DNA of 64,000 nt from Atrina japonica. Taxonomy: Eukaryota > Mollusca > Bivalvia > Pterioida > Pinnidae. Below are positions 44,215 to 57,494 of the stretch, piece by piece. The position numbers and the translations under genes were made by a program. Each line of letters begins with the position of its first letter. The stretch's first letter is position 1. The notes beneath the pieces were generated by a model that did no database searches, was not told where the DNA came from, and saw nothing but the letters and a program-made list of their open reading frames with translations. Location: assembly GCA_030159075.1 (NCBI GenBank), contig BROG01000030.1, positions 2,155,001 through 2,219,000 on the forward strand, read 5' to 3'.

Positions 44215-45480
44215 ACTGTTTCTCTACTATAACAGCCCTCCTTCTACTAATAACACTACTGCTGCTACCACTACTATATCTCATCATCACCCAATAATTA
44301 TACAACTGCTACTACCACTACAATACATCATCATCTCCTAATAATTATACAACTGCTACTACCACTACAATACCTCATCATCTCCTTATAGTTATACAAC
44401 TCCTACTACCACTACAATACTTTATCATATCCAAATAATTATACAACTGCTACTACCACTACAATACCTCATCATCTCCTTATAGTTATACAACTCCTAC
44501 TACCACTACAATACTTTATCATATCCAAATAATTATACAACTGCTACTACCACTACAATACCTCATCATCTCCTTATAGTTATACAACTTATACAATAAC
44601 ATATCCAAATAATTATACAACTGCTACTACCACTACCTCATCATCTACTTATAGTTACTACCACTACAATACTTTATCATATCCAAATAATTATACAACT
44701 GCTACTACCACTACAATACATCATCATCACCTAATAATTATACAACTGCTACTACCACTACAATACCTCATCATCTCCTATTAGTTATACAACTCCTACT
44801 ACCACTACAGTACCTCATCATCTCCTTATGGTTATACAACTCCTACTACCACTACAATACTTTATCATATCCAAATACTTATACAACTGCTATTACCACT
44901 ACAATACTTCATCATCTCCTTATAATTATACAACTGCTACTACCACCATATACTACTATACCGCTCCTTATCCTCCTTACAATACTAATGAAACTGCCAC
45001 TTTTGTACCACCCCTTCTAATAATGTTACTACTACTACTACTACAACTGCTGTACCATCAAATTTATACCACTACTACTACTGCTACTACCACTGCCATA
45101 TCATCACATTGATACCAATACAACTGCTACTACCACTACAGTCCGATACCATTTCCTTCTAATACTACTACTACTACTACTGTTATTACCACTATTATAT
45201 CACTCCTTCAACTCCTGAATTATTAAAGCTACTACCACTTTTATATCACCATACTGCTACCAATACTACTAGTGTACTACCACTACTATACTACCCCTTC
45301 ACCATCTACTACTACTAATAATACTGTTACTACCACAACTATACTAAAACTTATCCTTCTAACAATACAGCTGATACTACTACTGCTATTCAATTCCTTA
45401 TTCTTCTTTTTATAATAATACTGTTACTACCACTACTATATAACCCCTTAACTGTTATAATAGCTACGAAACCGCTGACG
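44215..45480. repeat. 47-bp minisatellite grading into ACT-rich DNA
   Basis: ATAATTATACAACTGCTACT then ACCACTACAATACCTCATCA repeats with a 47-bp period (44294, 44341 and on) to about 44950. Beyond this it decays into irregular TACTAC-rich sequence. Variants AATTATACAACTGC and AGTTATACAACTCC partly alternate. Confidence 0.88.
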
Positions 45481-45489
45481 TAATATAAA

Positions 45490-48400
45490 ACCACCATCCC
45501 TTCTCTCACCAGTGCTACTAATACTACCTCCTCCTTCTCTTACCACTGTAACTAATACTATCACTACTATACCACCTCCTCCTTCTCCTACCAGTACTAC
45601 TAATACTACCTCCTCCATCTCTTACCAGCACTACTAATACCATAACTACTATAACACCTCGTCCTTCTCTTACCAGTACTACTAATATTATCACTACGAT
45701 ACCGCCTACCGTTCTCTTACCAGTACTACTAATATTATCACTACGATACCGCCTGCCCTTCTCTTACCAGTACTACTAATATTATCACTACGATACCGCC
45801 TACCGTTCTCTTACCAGTACTACTCATACTATCACTACGATACCGCCTCCCGTTCTCTTACCAGTACTACTAATATTGTCACTACGATACCGCCTCCTTC
45901 TTCTCTTACCAGTACTACTAATATTATCACTACAATACCGCCTCCCCTTCTCTTACCTGTACTACTAATATTATCACTACGATACCGCCTGCCCTTCTCT
46001 TACCAGTACTACTAATATTATCACTACGATACCGCCTCCTTCTTCTCTTACCAGTACTACTAATATTATCACTACGATACAGCCTCCTCCTTCTCTTACC
46101 AGTACTACAAATACTATCACTACAATACCGCCTCCCCTTCTCTTACCAGTACTACTAATATTATCACAACGATACCGCCTCCCCTTCTCTTACCAGTACT
46201 ACAAATACTATCACTACAATACCGCCTCCCCTTCTCTTACCAGTACTACTAATATTATAACTACGATACCGCCTCCCCTTCTCTTACCAGTACTACTAAT
46301 ATTATAACTACGATACCGCCTCCCCTTCTCTTACCAGTACTACTAATATTATCACTACAATACCGCCTCCCCTTCTCTTACCAGTACTACTAATATTATA
46401 ACTACGATACCGCCTCCCCTTCTCTTACCAGTACTACTAATATTATAACTACGATACCGCCTCCCCTTCTCTTACCAGTACTACTAATATTATCACTACA
46501 ATACCGCCTCCCCTTCTCTTACCAGTACTACTAATATTATATACTACGATACCGCCTCCCCTTCTCTACCAGTACTATAATATTATCACTACAATACCGC
46601 CTCCCCTTCTCTTACCAGTACTACTAATATTATAACTACGATACCGCCTCCCCTTCTCTTACCAGTACTTCTAATATTATCACTACGATACCGCCTCCCC
46701 TTCTCTTACCAGTTCTACTAATACTATCACTACGATACAGCCTCCCCCTTCTCTTACCAGTACTACTAATACTATCACTACGATACCGCCTCCTCCTTCT
46801 CTTACCAGTACTACTAATATTATCACTATGATACCGCCTCCCGTTCTCTTATAAGTACTACTAATATTATCACTACGGTACCGCCTCCCGTTCTCTTACC
46901 AGTACTACTAATATTATCACTACGATACCGCCTCCTTCTTCTCTTACCATACTACTAATATTATCACTACAATACCCCTCCCCTTCTCTTACCAGTACTA
47001 CTAATACCATCACTACGATACCGCCTCCTCTTCTCTTACCAGTACTCTAATATTATCACTACATACCGCCTCCCCTTAACTTACCGTCTACTAATACTAT
47101 CACTACGATACAGCCTCCCCCTTCTCTTACCAGTACTACTAATACTATCACTACGATACAGCCCCCTCCTTCTCTTACCAGTACTACTAATATTATCACT
47201 ACGATACCGCCTCCCCTTCTCTTACCAGTACTACTAATATTATCACAACGATACCGCCTCCCCTTCTCTTACCAGTACTACTAATATTATCACTACGATA
47301 CCGCTTCCCCTTCTCTTACCAGTGCTACTAATACTATCACTACGATACAGCCCCCTCCTTCTCTTACCAGTACTACTAATACCATCACTACGATACAGCC
47401 TCCTCCTTCTCTTACCAGTACTACTAACACCGTCACTACTATACCGCCTCCTCCTTCTCTTACCAGTACTACTAATACCATCACTACGATGCCGCATCCT
47501 TCTTCTCTTACCAGTACTACTAACACCGTCACTACTATACCGCCTCCTCCCTCTCTTACCAGTACTACTAATACCGTCACTACTATACCGCCTCCTCCTT
47601 CTCTTACCAGTACTACTAATACTATCACCACTATACCGCCTCCTTCTTCTCTTACCAGTATTACTAACACCGTCACTACTATACCGTCTCCTCCTTCTCT
47701 TACGAGTACTAATAATGCCATCACTACGAAACAGAATCCTCCTTCTCTTACCAGTACTACTCATACTATCACTACGATACCGCCTCCTCCTTCTCTTACC
47801 AGTACTACTCATACTATCACTACTATACCACCTCCTCCCTCTCTTACCAGTACTACTCATATTATCACTACTATACTGAATCATCCCTCTCTTACCAGTA
47901 CTACTCATACTATCACTACTATACCACCTCTTCCCTCTCTTACCAGTACTAAATATATTATCACTACTATACTGAATCATCCCTCTCTTACCAGTACTAC
48001 TCATATTATCACTACTATACTGAATCATCCCTCTCTTACCAGTACTACTCATACTATCATTACTATACCACCTCCTCCCTCTCTTACCAGTACTAAATAT
48101 ATTATCACTACTATACTGAATCATCCCTCTCTTACCAGTACTACTCATATTATCACTACTATACTGAATCATCCCTCTCTTACCAGTACTACTCATATTA
48201 TCACTACTATACTGAATCATCCCTCTCTTACCAGTACTACTCATACTATCACTACTATACCACCTCCTCCCTCTCTTACCAGTACTACTCATATTATCAC
48301 TACTATACTGAATCATCCCTCTCTTACCAGTACTACTCATATTATCACTACTATACTGAATCATCCCTCTCTTATCACTACTATACTGAATCATCCCTCT

Positions 48401-49965
48401 CTTACCAGTACTACTCATATTATCACTACTATATTGAATCATCCCTCTCTTATCAGTACTACTCATATATCACTACTATACTGAATCATCCCTCGCTTAC
48501 CAGTACTACTCATATTATCACTACTATACTGAATCATCCCTCTCTTACCAGTACTACTCATATTATCACTACTATACTGAATCATCCCTCTCTTATCACT
48601 ACTATACTGAATCATCCCTCTCTTATCACTACTATACTGAATCATCCCTCTCTTACCAGTACTACTCATATTATCACTACTATATTGAATCATCCCTCTC
48701 TTATCAGTACTACTCATATATCACTACTATACTGAATCATCCCTCGCTTACCAGTACTACTCATATTATTGCTACTATACTGAATCATCCCTCTCTTACC
48801 AGTACTACTCATATTATCACTACTATACTGAATCATCCCTCTCTTACCAGTACTACTCATACTATCACTACTATACTGCCTCCTTCCTCTGTTACCATTA
48901 CTACTCATACTATCACCACGATACCGCCTCCTCCTTCTCTTGTCAGTCCTACTAATACTATCACTACAATACCGCCTCCTCCTTCTCTTACCAGTACTAC
49001 TCATACTATCACTACTATACTAAATCATCCCTCTCTTACCAGTACTACTCATACTATCACTTCTATACTGAATCTTACCTCTGTTACCAGTACTAATCAT
49101 ACTATCACTACTATGCCGCCTCCTCCCTATCTTACCAGTACTACTAATGCTATCACTACTATGCCGCCTCCTCCCTCTCTTACCAGTACTACTCATACTA
49201 TCACTACTATACCACCTCCTCCCTGTCTTAACAATACTACTAGCACTATCACTATTATACCACCTCCTCTCTCTATTACCAGTACGACTCATACTATTAC
49301 TACTATACCGCCTCCCCCTCTCTTATCAGTTCTACTCTTGCTATCACTACTATACCGCCTCCGTCTTTTTTACCAGCACTACTAAATCTATCACTACTAT
49401 ACCGCATCCTCCTTCTCTTACCAGTACTACTCATACTATCACTACGATACCACCTCCTCCCTCTCTTACCAGTACTACTCATACTATCACTACTATGCCG
49501 CCTCCTCCCTCTCTTACCAGTACTACTCATATTATCACTACTATACTGCCTCCCCCTTCTCTTACCAGTACTACTCATACTATCAGTACAACTCATACTA
49601 TCACTACTATACCGCCTCCTCCCTGTCTTTACAGTACTACTAGCACTATCACTATTATACCGCCTCCTCCCTCTATTACCCGTACTACTCATACGATTAC
49701 CACTATACCGCCTCCTCCCTCTCTTATCAGTACTAATCATGTTATCACTACTATGCCGCCTTCTCCCTGTCTTACCAGTACGACTCTTACTATCACTACT
49801 ATACCGCCTCCCTCTTTTTTACCAGTACTACTAATGCTATCACTACTATACCGCCTCCGTCTTTTCTTACCAGTACTACTAATGCTATTACTACTATACC
49901 ACCTCCTCTTTCTCTTACCAGTACTACTAATACTATCACTACTATACCACTTCCTCTTTCTTTTC
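45490..49965. repeat. 47/48-bp minisatellite, about 4.5 kb
   Basis: Roughly 90-95 units with the core CTCTTACCAGTACTACTAAT then ATTATCACTACGATACCGCC. In the left half many units are 47 bp (CCGCCTCCCCTTC). From about 47.3 kb 48-bp units prevail, so reading frames run on for hundreds of codons on both strands (407 codons minus, 331 plus). Sub-blocks are homogenised, notably CTGAATCATCCCTCTCTTAC at 47.87-48.85 kb. No start context, splice site or non-repeat domain supports translation. It ends in the coding end of a PLE copy at about 49965. Confidence 0.95.
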
Positions 49966-50207
49966 GTCGGTTGTTGTTGAGACGTCTGTACCAATTCTGA
50001 CAAGGATTCACTCCTCACGTATTTCATTGGACTTGACTGTCGACTCACGGTGGGTGTGACAGGTCCACAGGGGATGCTTACTTTTCCATGGCACCTGATC
50101 CCACCTCTGGTTTTCAGAGGTCCGTGCTTGTCCATTTCTACCGGATTTGTATCTATGTCGTGGACATTCTATTGATTTATACTTTTGCACCAGAGACTTT
50201 TTATATC
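49965..50207 (+). mobile_element. Penelope-like copy I, 3' tail
   Basis: TTTTCGTCGGTTGTTGTTGA to ATTGATTTATACTTTTGCAC is the end of the RT ORF and the whole 3' tail, matching copies C and D closely, and it ends at the common terminus (ACTTTTTATAT). Its left junction lies inside the 47/48-bp minisatellite, and TACAAGTACTACTAAAACTA follows on the right. It therefore interrupts ACT-rich satellite DNA. Confidence 0.85.
50103..50121 (+). promoter_or_regulatory. PLE 3'-tail stem-loop, copy I
   Basis: ACCTCTGGTTTTCAGAGGT keeps the 6-bp stem although the loop has lost one base and changed another. Confidence 0.6.
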
Positions 50208-50555
50208 TTACAAGTACTACTAAAACTATCTATACTCTACCACCGTCTCTTTCTACTAATCATACTAATGTTACTTCCACTGCTATACAACTTCCTTCTC
50301 CTTATCGTGTTAAGATAACTGGCATCCATATACTCCTAGAAATTATTGTACTTTTACGACTACTTCTACGATACTATTCCTTTTACTAATAATACTTCTG
50401 TTACTCAAACCAGTGTATTACATAGTTTCTCTTCTTTCTACATATAATGAAATTGTTACTGCCATTACTATTCTACCTCAGTACTGATGTTACTATCCTT
50501 ACTATGCCACCTCCACCTGCTGAAACCACTACTATTTTTATCAGTATTGTAAACC
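50208..50555. other. ACT-rich irregular sequence
   Basis: Degenerate TACTAC/CTTCTAC-rich DNA between the PLE tail and the 45-bp array. No gene is seen. Confidence 0.5.
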
Positions 50556-51170
50556 TTACATCTACTAAAACCTTTACTGTTGCTATCAATACTGTGTAGC
50601 TTACATCTACTAAAACCTCTACTGTTGCTACCAATACTGTGCAGTTAACATCTAGTAAAACCACTACTGCTGCTATCAATACTGTGCAGCTAACATCTAC
50701 TAAAACCACTACTGTTGTTACCAATACTGTGCAGCTAACATCTGCTAAAACCACTTCTGTTGCTACCAATACTGTGCAGCTAACATCTGCTAAAACCACT
50801 ACTGATGTTACCAATACTGTGCAGCTAACATCTGCTAAAACAACTAATGTTGCTACCTATACTGTGCAGCTAACATCTGCTAAAACCACTACTGTTGCTA
50901 CCAATACTGTGCAGCTAACATCTTCTAAAACCACTATTGTTGCTTCCAATACTGTGCAGCTAACATCTGCTAAAACAACTAATGCTACAGCTGTGCAGCT
51001 AACATCTGCTAAAACCACTTCTCTTGCTACCAATACTGTGCAGCTAACATCTACTAAAACCACTTCTGTTGCTACCAATACTGTGCAGCTTACATCTGAT
51101 AAAACCACTACTGTTGCTTCCAATACTGTGCAGCTTACATCTACTAAAACCTACTGAAACCACTACTGTT
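50556..51170. repeat. 45-bp minisatellite
   Basis: About 13 units of AAAACCACTACTGTTGCTAC then CAATACTGTGCAGCTAACAT, with a 45-bp period (GCAG at 50641, 50686 and 50731). The period is a multiple of three, so a 172-codon plus-strand ORF of a 15-residue repeat is present. One unit lacks 12 bp (near 50985), preserving the frame. Confidence 0.92.
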
Positions 51171-51244
51171 GCTTCAAAAACTGTAAAACGTCCATCTACT
51201 AAACCACTACTGTTGCTATCAGTATTGTACAACTTACATCTACT

Positions 51245-51535
51245 AAATTTGTTTATTTGTTTGTTTAATGTTGTTGAACGTCCCACTTAAGAATATTTCA
51301 CTCATATGGAGAAGTCACCAAATGCCGGTGAAGGGCTTCAAATTTTGGCTTATGCTCGGCACTTACAGCCATTAAGCATTGAGGGTTCTTTAACGTGCCG
51401 ACACCTACTGTGACACAGGACCACGGTTTCTACTGTCTCATCCGACAGACAGGAAACCAACCTGCCGCCGGCTGGACTCGAACTCACGACCTCACGATCA
51501 AGAGTCGAGCGCGCTAACGACTGAGCCAGGCCGTC
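51245..51535 (-). mobile_element. Full-length tRNA-derived SINE
   Basis: Read on the minus strand. The tRNA-like head has an A box in TGGCTCAGTCGTTAGCGCGC (about 51510-51529) and a B box AGTTCGAGTCC (51474-51484). The body, GTTTCCTGTCTGTCGGATGA ... GACACAGTAGGTGTCGGCAC, ends in TGGGACGTTCAACAACATTA and an (AAAC)n tail (51247-51266). It is the most intact and GC-rich retroposon here, so probably the youngest. The body differs from the 14.1-kb SINE family. It is flanked on both sides by CTACT-rich DNA. The 95-codon ORF across it is a shadow. Confidence 0.9.
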
Positions 51536-51543
51536 TACTACCT

Positions 51544-51579
<36 letters not shown>

Positions 51580-51618
51580 GTACTACTACAACTACTACCA
51601 CTATTACTACTACTACTT

Positions 51619-51705
<87 letters not shown>

Positions 51706-52031
51706 TTCGTCTACTACCACTCCTACCACTACTTCTACTACTACTATTACTACCATTACTACTACTAGTACTACTGCTACTACTACCGCTACTACTTCTA
51801 CTACTACTACTACTGCTACTATTACTAGTCGTCTACTAGCACTATTACCACCACTACTACTACTACTACCCCTAATACTACTACTACTACTGTTAATACA
51901 ACTACTACTATTACTATTATTACTACTACCACTACTACTACTACTACTACTACCACCACTACTACTACTACTACTACCACTACTACTACTACTACTACTG
52001 CTACTGCTACTACTACTACTACTACTACTAC
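51531..52031. repeat. (CTA)n trinucleotide array
   Basis: Five hundred bp of (ACT/CTA)n with CCA, ATT and TCT interruptions, starting at the head of the SINE. A TCGTCTACTA motif occurs at about 51706 and 51828, suggesting an internal duplication of about 122 bp. Confidence 0.95.
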
Positions 52032-52034
52032 AAT

Positions 52035-52690
52035 TTTAAAAATTGTATAATGATAATAGTACATTTTATACAACAGCTGAAACTACAGATGAAATCTTCT
52101 CATATGCGCTACAGACATCTCAAATAACTTTGCTATAAACAGATTTCCCTATATCAGTACACATTATTTATATCTTTTATTATCCATGAGAAAAGAAGAT
52201 TGACAAGCTCTACGACGGGACGCATTGATTTCGTATGTGTATTTATAGCTATTTCAGACACTTTGAAAGGGGTCATATGTACTTATGTACGAAATTGACA
52301 TCTTGAAAACGAATGTTTCAAAGCATTAACGAAGAAATAAACCCTTTTTTCCACGATGATTTTTCTGATTATCATTTCTTAACTATCAATCATACCTGTA
52401 GTCATTCTCAACCCAAAATTCGAATTAACATTTTTGTCAAGACATCAAACGCTTAAACACATTGTCATAGCAACGTCATTGAAATTCCGGCACCCTCTTG
52501 AATATCTGAGTGGTTTGAAAGCTTTAGGAAGGTTTATTATATGAAAGTAACGGATAAACTTTCGTTAATAATTCATAGGTATGTCTGGGACAATATCACT
52601 TAGTATATATTCAATTCAGGTACAGTCGACTTAACATGACACGGGACAAGAACTCAAGAACTACTTTATCAGTTATTGAAATAAGCAATT
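52035..52690. other. Unique AT-rich DNA, nothing recognised
   Basis: No supported feature between two simple-repeat arrays. Confidence 0.45.
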
Positions 52691-52694
52691 CGGT

Positions 52695-53386
<692 letters not shown>

Positions 53387-53399
53387 TCGTGTTTTCAAA

Positions 53400-54235
53400 G
53401 TCATGATGTGTTTTACTCTTCTATCATGGTATTACATTGTTTTTCCTATAACAAACATAACAAGTGTTTTTAAAAATACGTAATCCATGGTAACAAGATA
53501 AATCACTTGTAGTCAAGTGTTTTTTAATTCAATATAATGGACCAGAACGTCATTTTCTATTTTTGTAATCTTGTTTTCAAAATCAATAACTGTGTGATTT
53601 TTTTTCCAAAAATATGGACCAGCTCATTAAATTCTATTTTTGAAATCTTGATTACATTATTTATAGGCAAATTGAGAATAATCAAATTTTCATAAATCAT
53701 TCTCAACTTCAATCCACGGGATAATCGACCGTAAATTTAGTAGTAATTTGTACAATTTGTATGAATTACGAAGGAGTAGGTAAGGGAAGCAATTTTACCC
53801 ATGGGTGAATTTGAACTCGATGGTGGACAAAACTTTGTGTCAACCCATAACGGGGGGAATAATTTGTTTATTATACCGCTGAAATCTTCCGTGTTCCGTG
53901 GTGAGGGTTATGATAAATATCAATGCAAGTAAATAACCTAGTATGAAACAGCATAAATTGAGCGGAACGCCAAGACCTAATCGATATTTCTTTCCGGTAA
54001 AATGTATATGAGGTCTGAAGAGGGTAGATTGGAAGACTCAATCGCGCGTGCGAGCACATTTTGTATTTGACGTATAATAAATTTGTATCAGATATACTTC
54101 TAAGGAGTCTCTGTAATTTATACAATACGTGGATTTTGTTCTGCATCGGTCGTGGGATCAAAAGTTAAGACATGTTATGCCGATTTCCTGGATATCCTTA
54201 AAATTAATATTATTGTATCCGTGATATTTATACGA
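53400..54235. other. Unique DNA with a 96-codon orphan ORF
   Basis: GGAATAATTTGTTTATTATA (53856-53876) matches a stretch at 29.96 kb. A 96-codon minus-strand ORF (53871-54161) begins near it. No domain is recognised. Confidence 0.35.
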
Positions 54236-54435
54236 GAAGAAGTGACACTTGTTTTAGGGTACGTCATTCCGGCATCGGTGACACTTGTTAATCTGCAGTT
54301 AATAACATATGACGTGTCATAACATATCAGTTTAAGTTTTGGAGTACGTCATTATGTCAGTGGTAACACTTTGTATCTGGAGAATACAGAACCTCACTTA
54401 TTATAAGATATCAGTTTAAGTTTATGATATTTCTT
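54236..54435. repeat. Degenerate direct repeat
   Basis: GTGACACTTGTT occurs twice, GTACGTCATT twice and ATATCAGTTTAAGTTT twice, with changing spacing. This looks like an old duplication of roughly 80-100 bp. Confidence 0.55.
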
Positions 54436-54502
54436 TTCATATATTACAATTACAGAGATCTGGTTACAATAAATCAGGGTATATGGCACCGTATGCCCAT
54501 AA

Positions 54503-54595
54503 GTAAACTGGCAAATTGTCTCACAGTATCATACGAAGTTCCAGTGAGGCCCAAACACTCACTGACGAAAGGTAAGTGAAATTATGGTTTAAAGC
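54503..54595 (-). mobile_element. SINE fragment
   Basis: Plus-strand AAGTAAACTGGCAAATTGTC, then TCACAG and GAAGTTCCAGTGAGGCCCAA, reads in reverse as the segment shared by the 15.2-kb and 38.1-kb SINEs (GGAACC..., CCAGT...). The tRNA head and tail are missing. Confidence 0.55.
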
Positions 54596-54599
54596 AGAG

Positions 54600-55090
54600 G
54601 GTACTAACAACTCGAACATAGAGGTACTTCCATTGCATTGGACTAGATGCAGCAAGGTACATTGTAGACATAATGGCACAATCATGAATGCCCCCCTTAT
54701 TCTAAGAACTGTTTTGCATCTTGTTAAAAGTGATATATAGTATGACTATTGATTAAAATATACACTCATCTCATCTGTGTTATTAGTCTGACTTTGAGAA
54801 TGAATTTCATGCATTTTCTTTTTTCACAAGAGAGGAGATAAATGGTTTATGATCTAATGCAACATTAGCTATAATTAAACCGTGTCAGAATCTTATCAAT
54901 AATGGTGGATATAAATTTTTGTAAAGCACTAGTTTAAATTGTATTTTATTTAAAATATATTGCAATACATGATAACACATTAATGATCGGATTTGAAAAA
55001 AAGCGTAACGCTTATATCAATTCATCTTCCAAAGTATGACATAAGCAATACAAAGTTAGTCGTTACATACATAGAAAAAAATTACAGTGG
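54600..55090. other. Unique AT-rich DNA, nothing recognised
   Basis: No feature supported. Confidence 0.45.
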
Positions 55091-55093
55091 AAA

Positions 55094-55095
<2 letters not shown>

Positions 55096-55159
<64 letters not shown>
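55096..55159. repeat. (GA)n array, 64 bp
   Basis: Perfect purine/pyrimidine asymmetry (all GA on the plus strand). Confidence 0.98.
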
Positions 55160-55162
<3 letters not shown>

Positions 55163-55447
55163 ACACGAATTACAGGTTAGGTAACACCTATGTGCAACTT
55201 TCCTAATTCTAGTTAGATATATAACAATCAGACAGATCTGTGTATAGATCTTATTTGTTATTGTACCTCAAGCTCAAGCAGTAAAAGTAGAAAAACCGAA
55301 ATAATATTTTGGGGTAAACACCCTCTAAAAATATGTAAATTTGCTTGATAATTTAATCAACATGGGCATAAGTATTTAAAATACACAACAAAATTTTCTT
55401 TTGTGATTAATTGTTCACATTGACATTGAAATTAACTACACATCCTG

Positions 55448-55580
55448 TGATATACGGTTATTTTCCTCGACGGTTATTTCCCGGGGCCAGTTTCCCTCGA
55501 TAGTTATTTGCCTCAGGGGCAATTTCCCAGGGGTTATTTCCCCCGATGGTTGTTTCCCTGAGGTTGTTTCTCACACGTTC
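55448..55580. repeat. Irregular GGTTATTTCCC repeat
   Basis: CCTCGACGGTTATTTCCC, CCTCGATAGTTATTTGCC, CAGGGGTTATTTCCCC and CGATGGTTGTTTCCCT are consecutive, variable units of about 25-30 bp. Confidence 0.7.
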
Positions 55581-55584
55581 CAAT

Positions 55585-56545
55585 TTCAGTGAAATGTCCC
55601 ACTTACACAATGTCATGTGATCAAGTTTAATCTAATCAGGTCGCTTTGAAAAATGAGGTACAATAATAAATATTACCAGGCATTAAATTTAGACTATCTA
55701 TATCTTCAATAGTAATTCAAATAATTTTCTCATAATGATATATGGAATCATGGAAACAAAATTTTAAAAAGTTGGTCCCTGCTCATCAGTTATCATGTTA
55801 CAAAATAAAACATAATTAAAAACAATTCAAATACGTAATCAATGGCCAAAATATATTAGACATACCGTACCTAACACAAGTACGTGAGTTATACCATTGT
55901 ATGATTATGATATTTAACACATTATTCGAATGACAGTACAAACAACTAGAATAGTCACTATGAAATCTACACAGAATTTGTTTGTATGGTCTTAGATTTC
56001 AGATGTCACATTTCTGTAATCGATAGTTTTGGTGCTAACTTAAGAAGATGAATACGCATGTTCATTATTAATCATATGAAAATTGCTACACACCCTATAG
56101 TATAGACTCGCACTGACAACGATATTTATGGTCAAAGTAGTAATAGTATCTTTCTATTTTGTTTAAATGTTCCACGCTAAGTTTTGACACGCTATTATTG
56201 TTTGTAAAATAGATCTCACATACTCAACAAATTTTAGATATCAATCTGAATTAACCTAATTTACATGTTAAGTTCCATCACTGAGTGTGTTGATCGAATA
56301 TATCGCTGTTGGTAGTAATAATGTTTACGGGGCTTTTAAAATGAGTATTTGATATATTCGTTATATATACCGATACTAATTTGATACTAAAGAATTCTAA
56401 TGGAAATAATGAAATTTTATGTGTTTGTAATTTCATCTTCAAATAAGATTAATATTGTTTATCATTTACATTTATCAACATTAATCAGATCTATGACACG
56501 TTTTCATTCTTGTTTTTGTATGAACTGCTAACAATGCCTATATCG
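55585..56545. other. Unique AT-rich DNA, nothing recognised
   Basis: No feature supported. Confidence 0.45.
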
Positions 56546-57075
56546 TTAGCCCTACTCTCAGGATGTAAGAGGTTTAGATGTTCACATGCTAGTAGATGGT
56601 TACTAAATATCAACTGTCGTCGAACAATAAATATCTCATTTTTAGCCCTACTCTCAAAACGTTAGAGGTCCAGACGTTAAAGATCCAAAGTTAACATGGT
56701 AATAAAGTAAATGGTTACTAAATCCAGCTATCCGTCCTTAAACAGTACATATCTGATTTCTTAACCCTACTCTCAGAACATTAGAGGTCCAGACGTTAAA
56801 ACCCCACAGTTAACATGGTAATAAAGTAAATGGTTACTAAATCCAGCGATCAATCCTTAAACAGTTAATATCTGATCTCTTAGCCCTACTCTCAGAACAT
56901 TAGAGTCCAGACTTTAAAAACTCCATAGTTCATAAGCGAGTAAATGGTTACTAATGGTTACCAGATATCTTTGAACATTGAATATTCAAGGTGTTAGAAC
57001 TACACTCAGGACGTAAGAGGTCCAGACGTCAAAACTTATTCGAGTAAATGGTTTCAAACAGTAAATATCTAAGGT
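56546..57075. repeat. 119-bp tandem repeat, about five units
   Basis: AGCCCTACTCTCAGAACATT then AGAGGTCCAGACGTTAAA starts units at 56548, 56644, 56763, 56882 and about 56996 (spacings 96, 119, 119 and 114). Each also has GTAAATGGTTACTAAATCCA. The middle units are most similar, and the outer ones are diverged. Confidence 0.9.
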
Positions 57076-57284
57076 CAAGTTTATACTCTGGGTCGACCTA
57101 TATCAAATGGACCAGAACATCGTGTTGTGGATGGCTAAATACTGTCATGTCTTGTTAATGCTCACTGGTTTTCATGTAATTACTTTATTACTTGATCCCA
57201 GTCATTTTATTTGTTCAACGATAAGTCATCAATTAAAAAAATTCAAAATATTACTCGAAATTCAAAAAATAGAAACTTCATCAT

Positions 57285-57345
57285 TTGGATTTCCAGACGT
57301 CCGTGCTCGTCCAATATTCACAGATTTGTATATTGTCTCCTAAAC
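57285..57345 (+). mobile_element. Penelope-like copy J, tail scrap
   Basis: TTTGGATTTCCAGACGTCCG, TGCTCGTCCA and ACAGATTTGTATATTGTC parallel the tail around and after the stem-loop (TTGGTTTCCAGAGGTCCGTG in copy C). The left arm is absent, so the hairpin is lost. Confidence 0.55.
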
Positions 57346-57417
57346 TATATATATATATATATGATTTGTGATCTTGTACTTATCAATATGATGATAAAGT
57401 GTATGAATACACACTGT

Positions 57418-57490
57418 ACAACTTTATACATTTATTTATCTATCTATTTATTTATTTATTTATTTATTTGTTTATTCATTTATTTATATC
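57418..57490. repeat. (TTTA)n array
   Basis: About 16 TTTA/TCTA units. Confidence 0.92.
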
Positions 57491-57494
57491 TTAT

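Noticed and set aside
47243..48466. 407-codon ORF on the minus strand as a repeat protein gene
   Set aside because: It is made wholly of a 48-bp minisatellite, the opposite strand is open for 331 codons in the same stretch, and no non-repeat domain, start context or splice signal is seen.
50639..51157. 172-codon ORF with a 15-residue TVQLTS..TT repeat
   Set aside because: The 45-bp period keeps a frame open by itself. Flanks are ACT-type repeats and no signal peptide or domain is visible.
51474..51535. tRNA gene on the minus strand
   Set aside because: It is the tRNA-like head of a SINE with a 200-bp body and an (AAAC)n tail.
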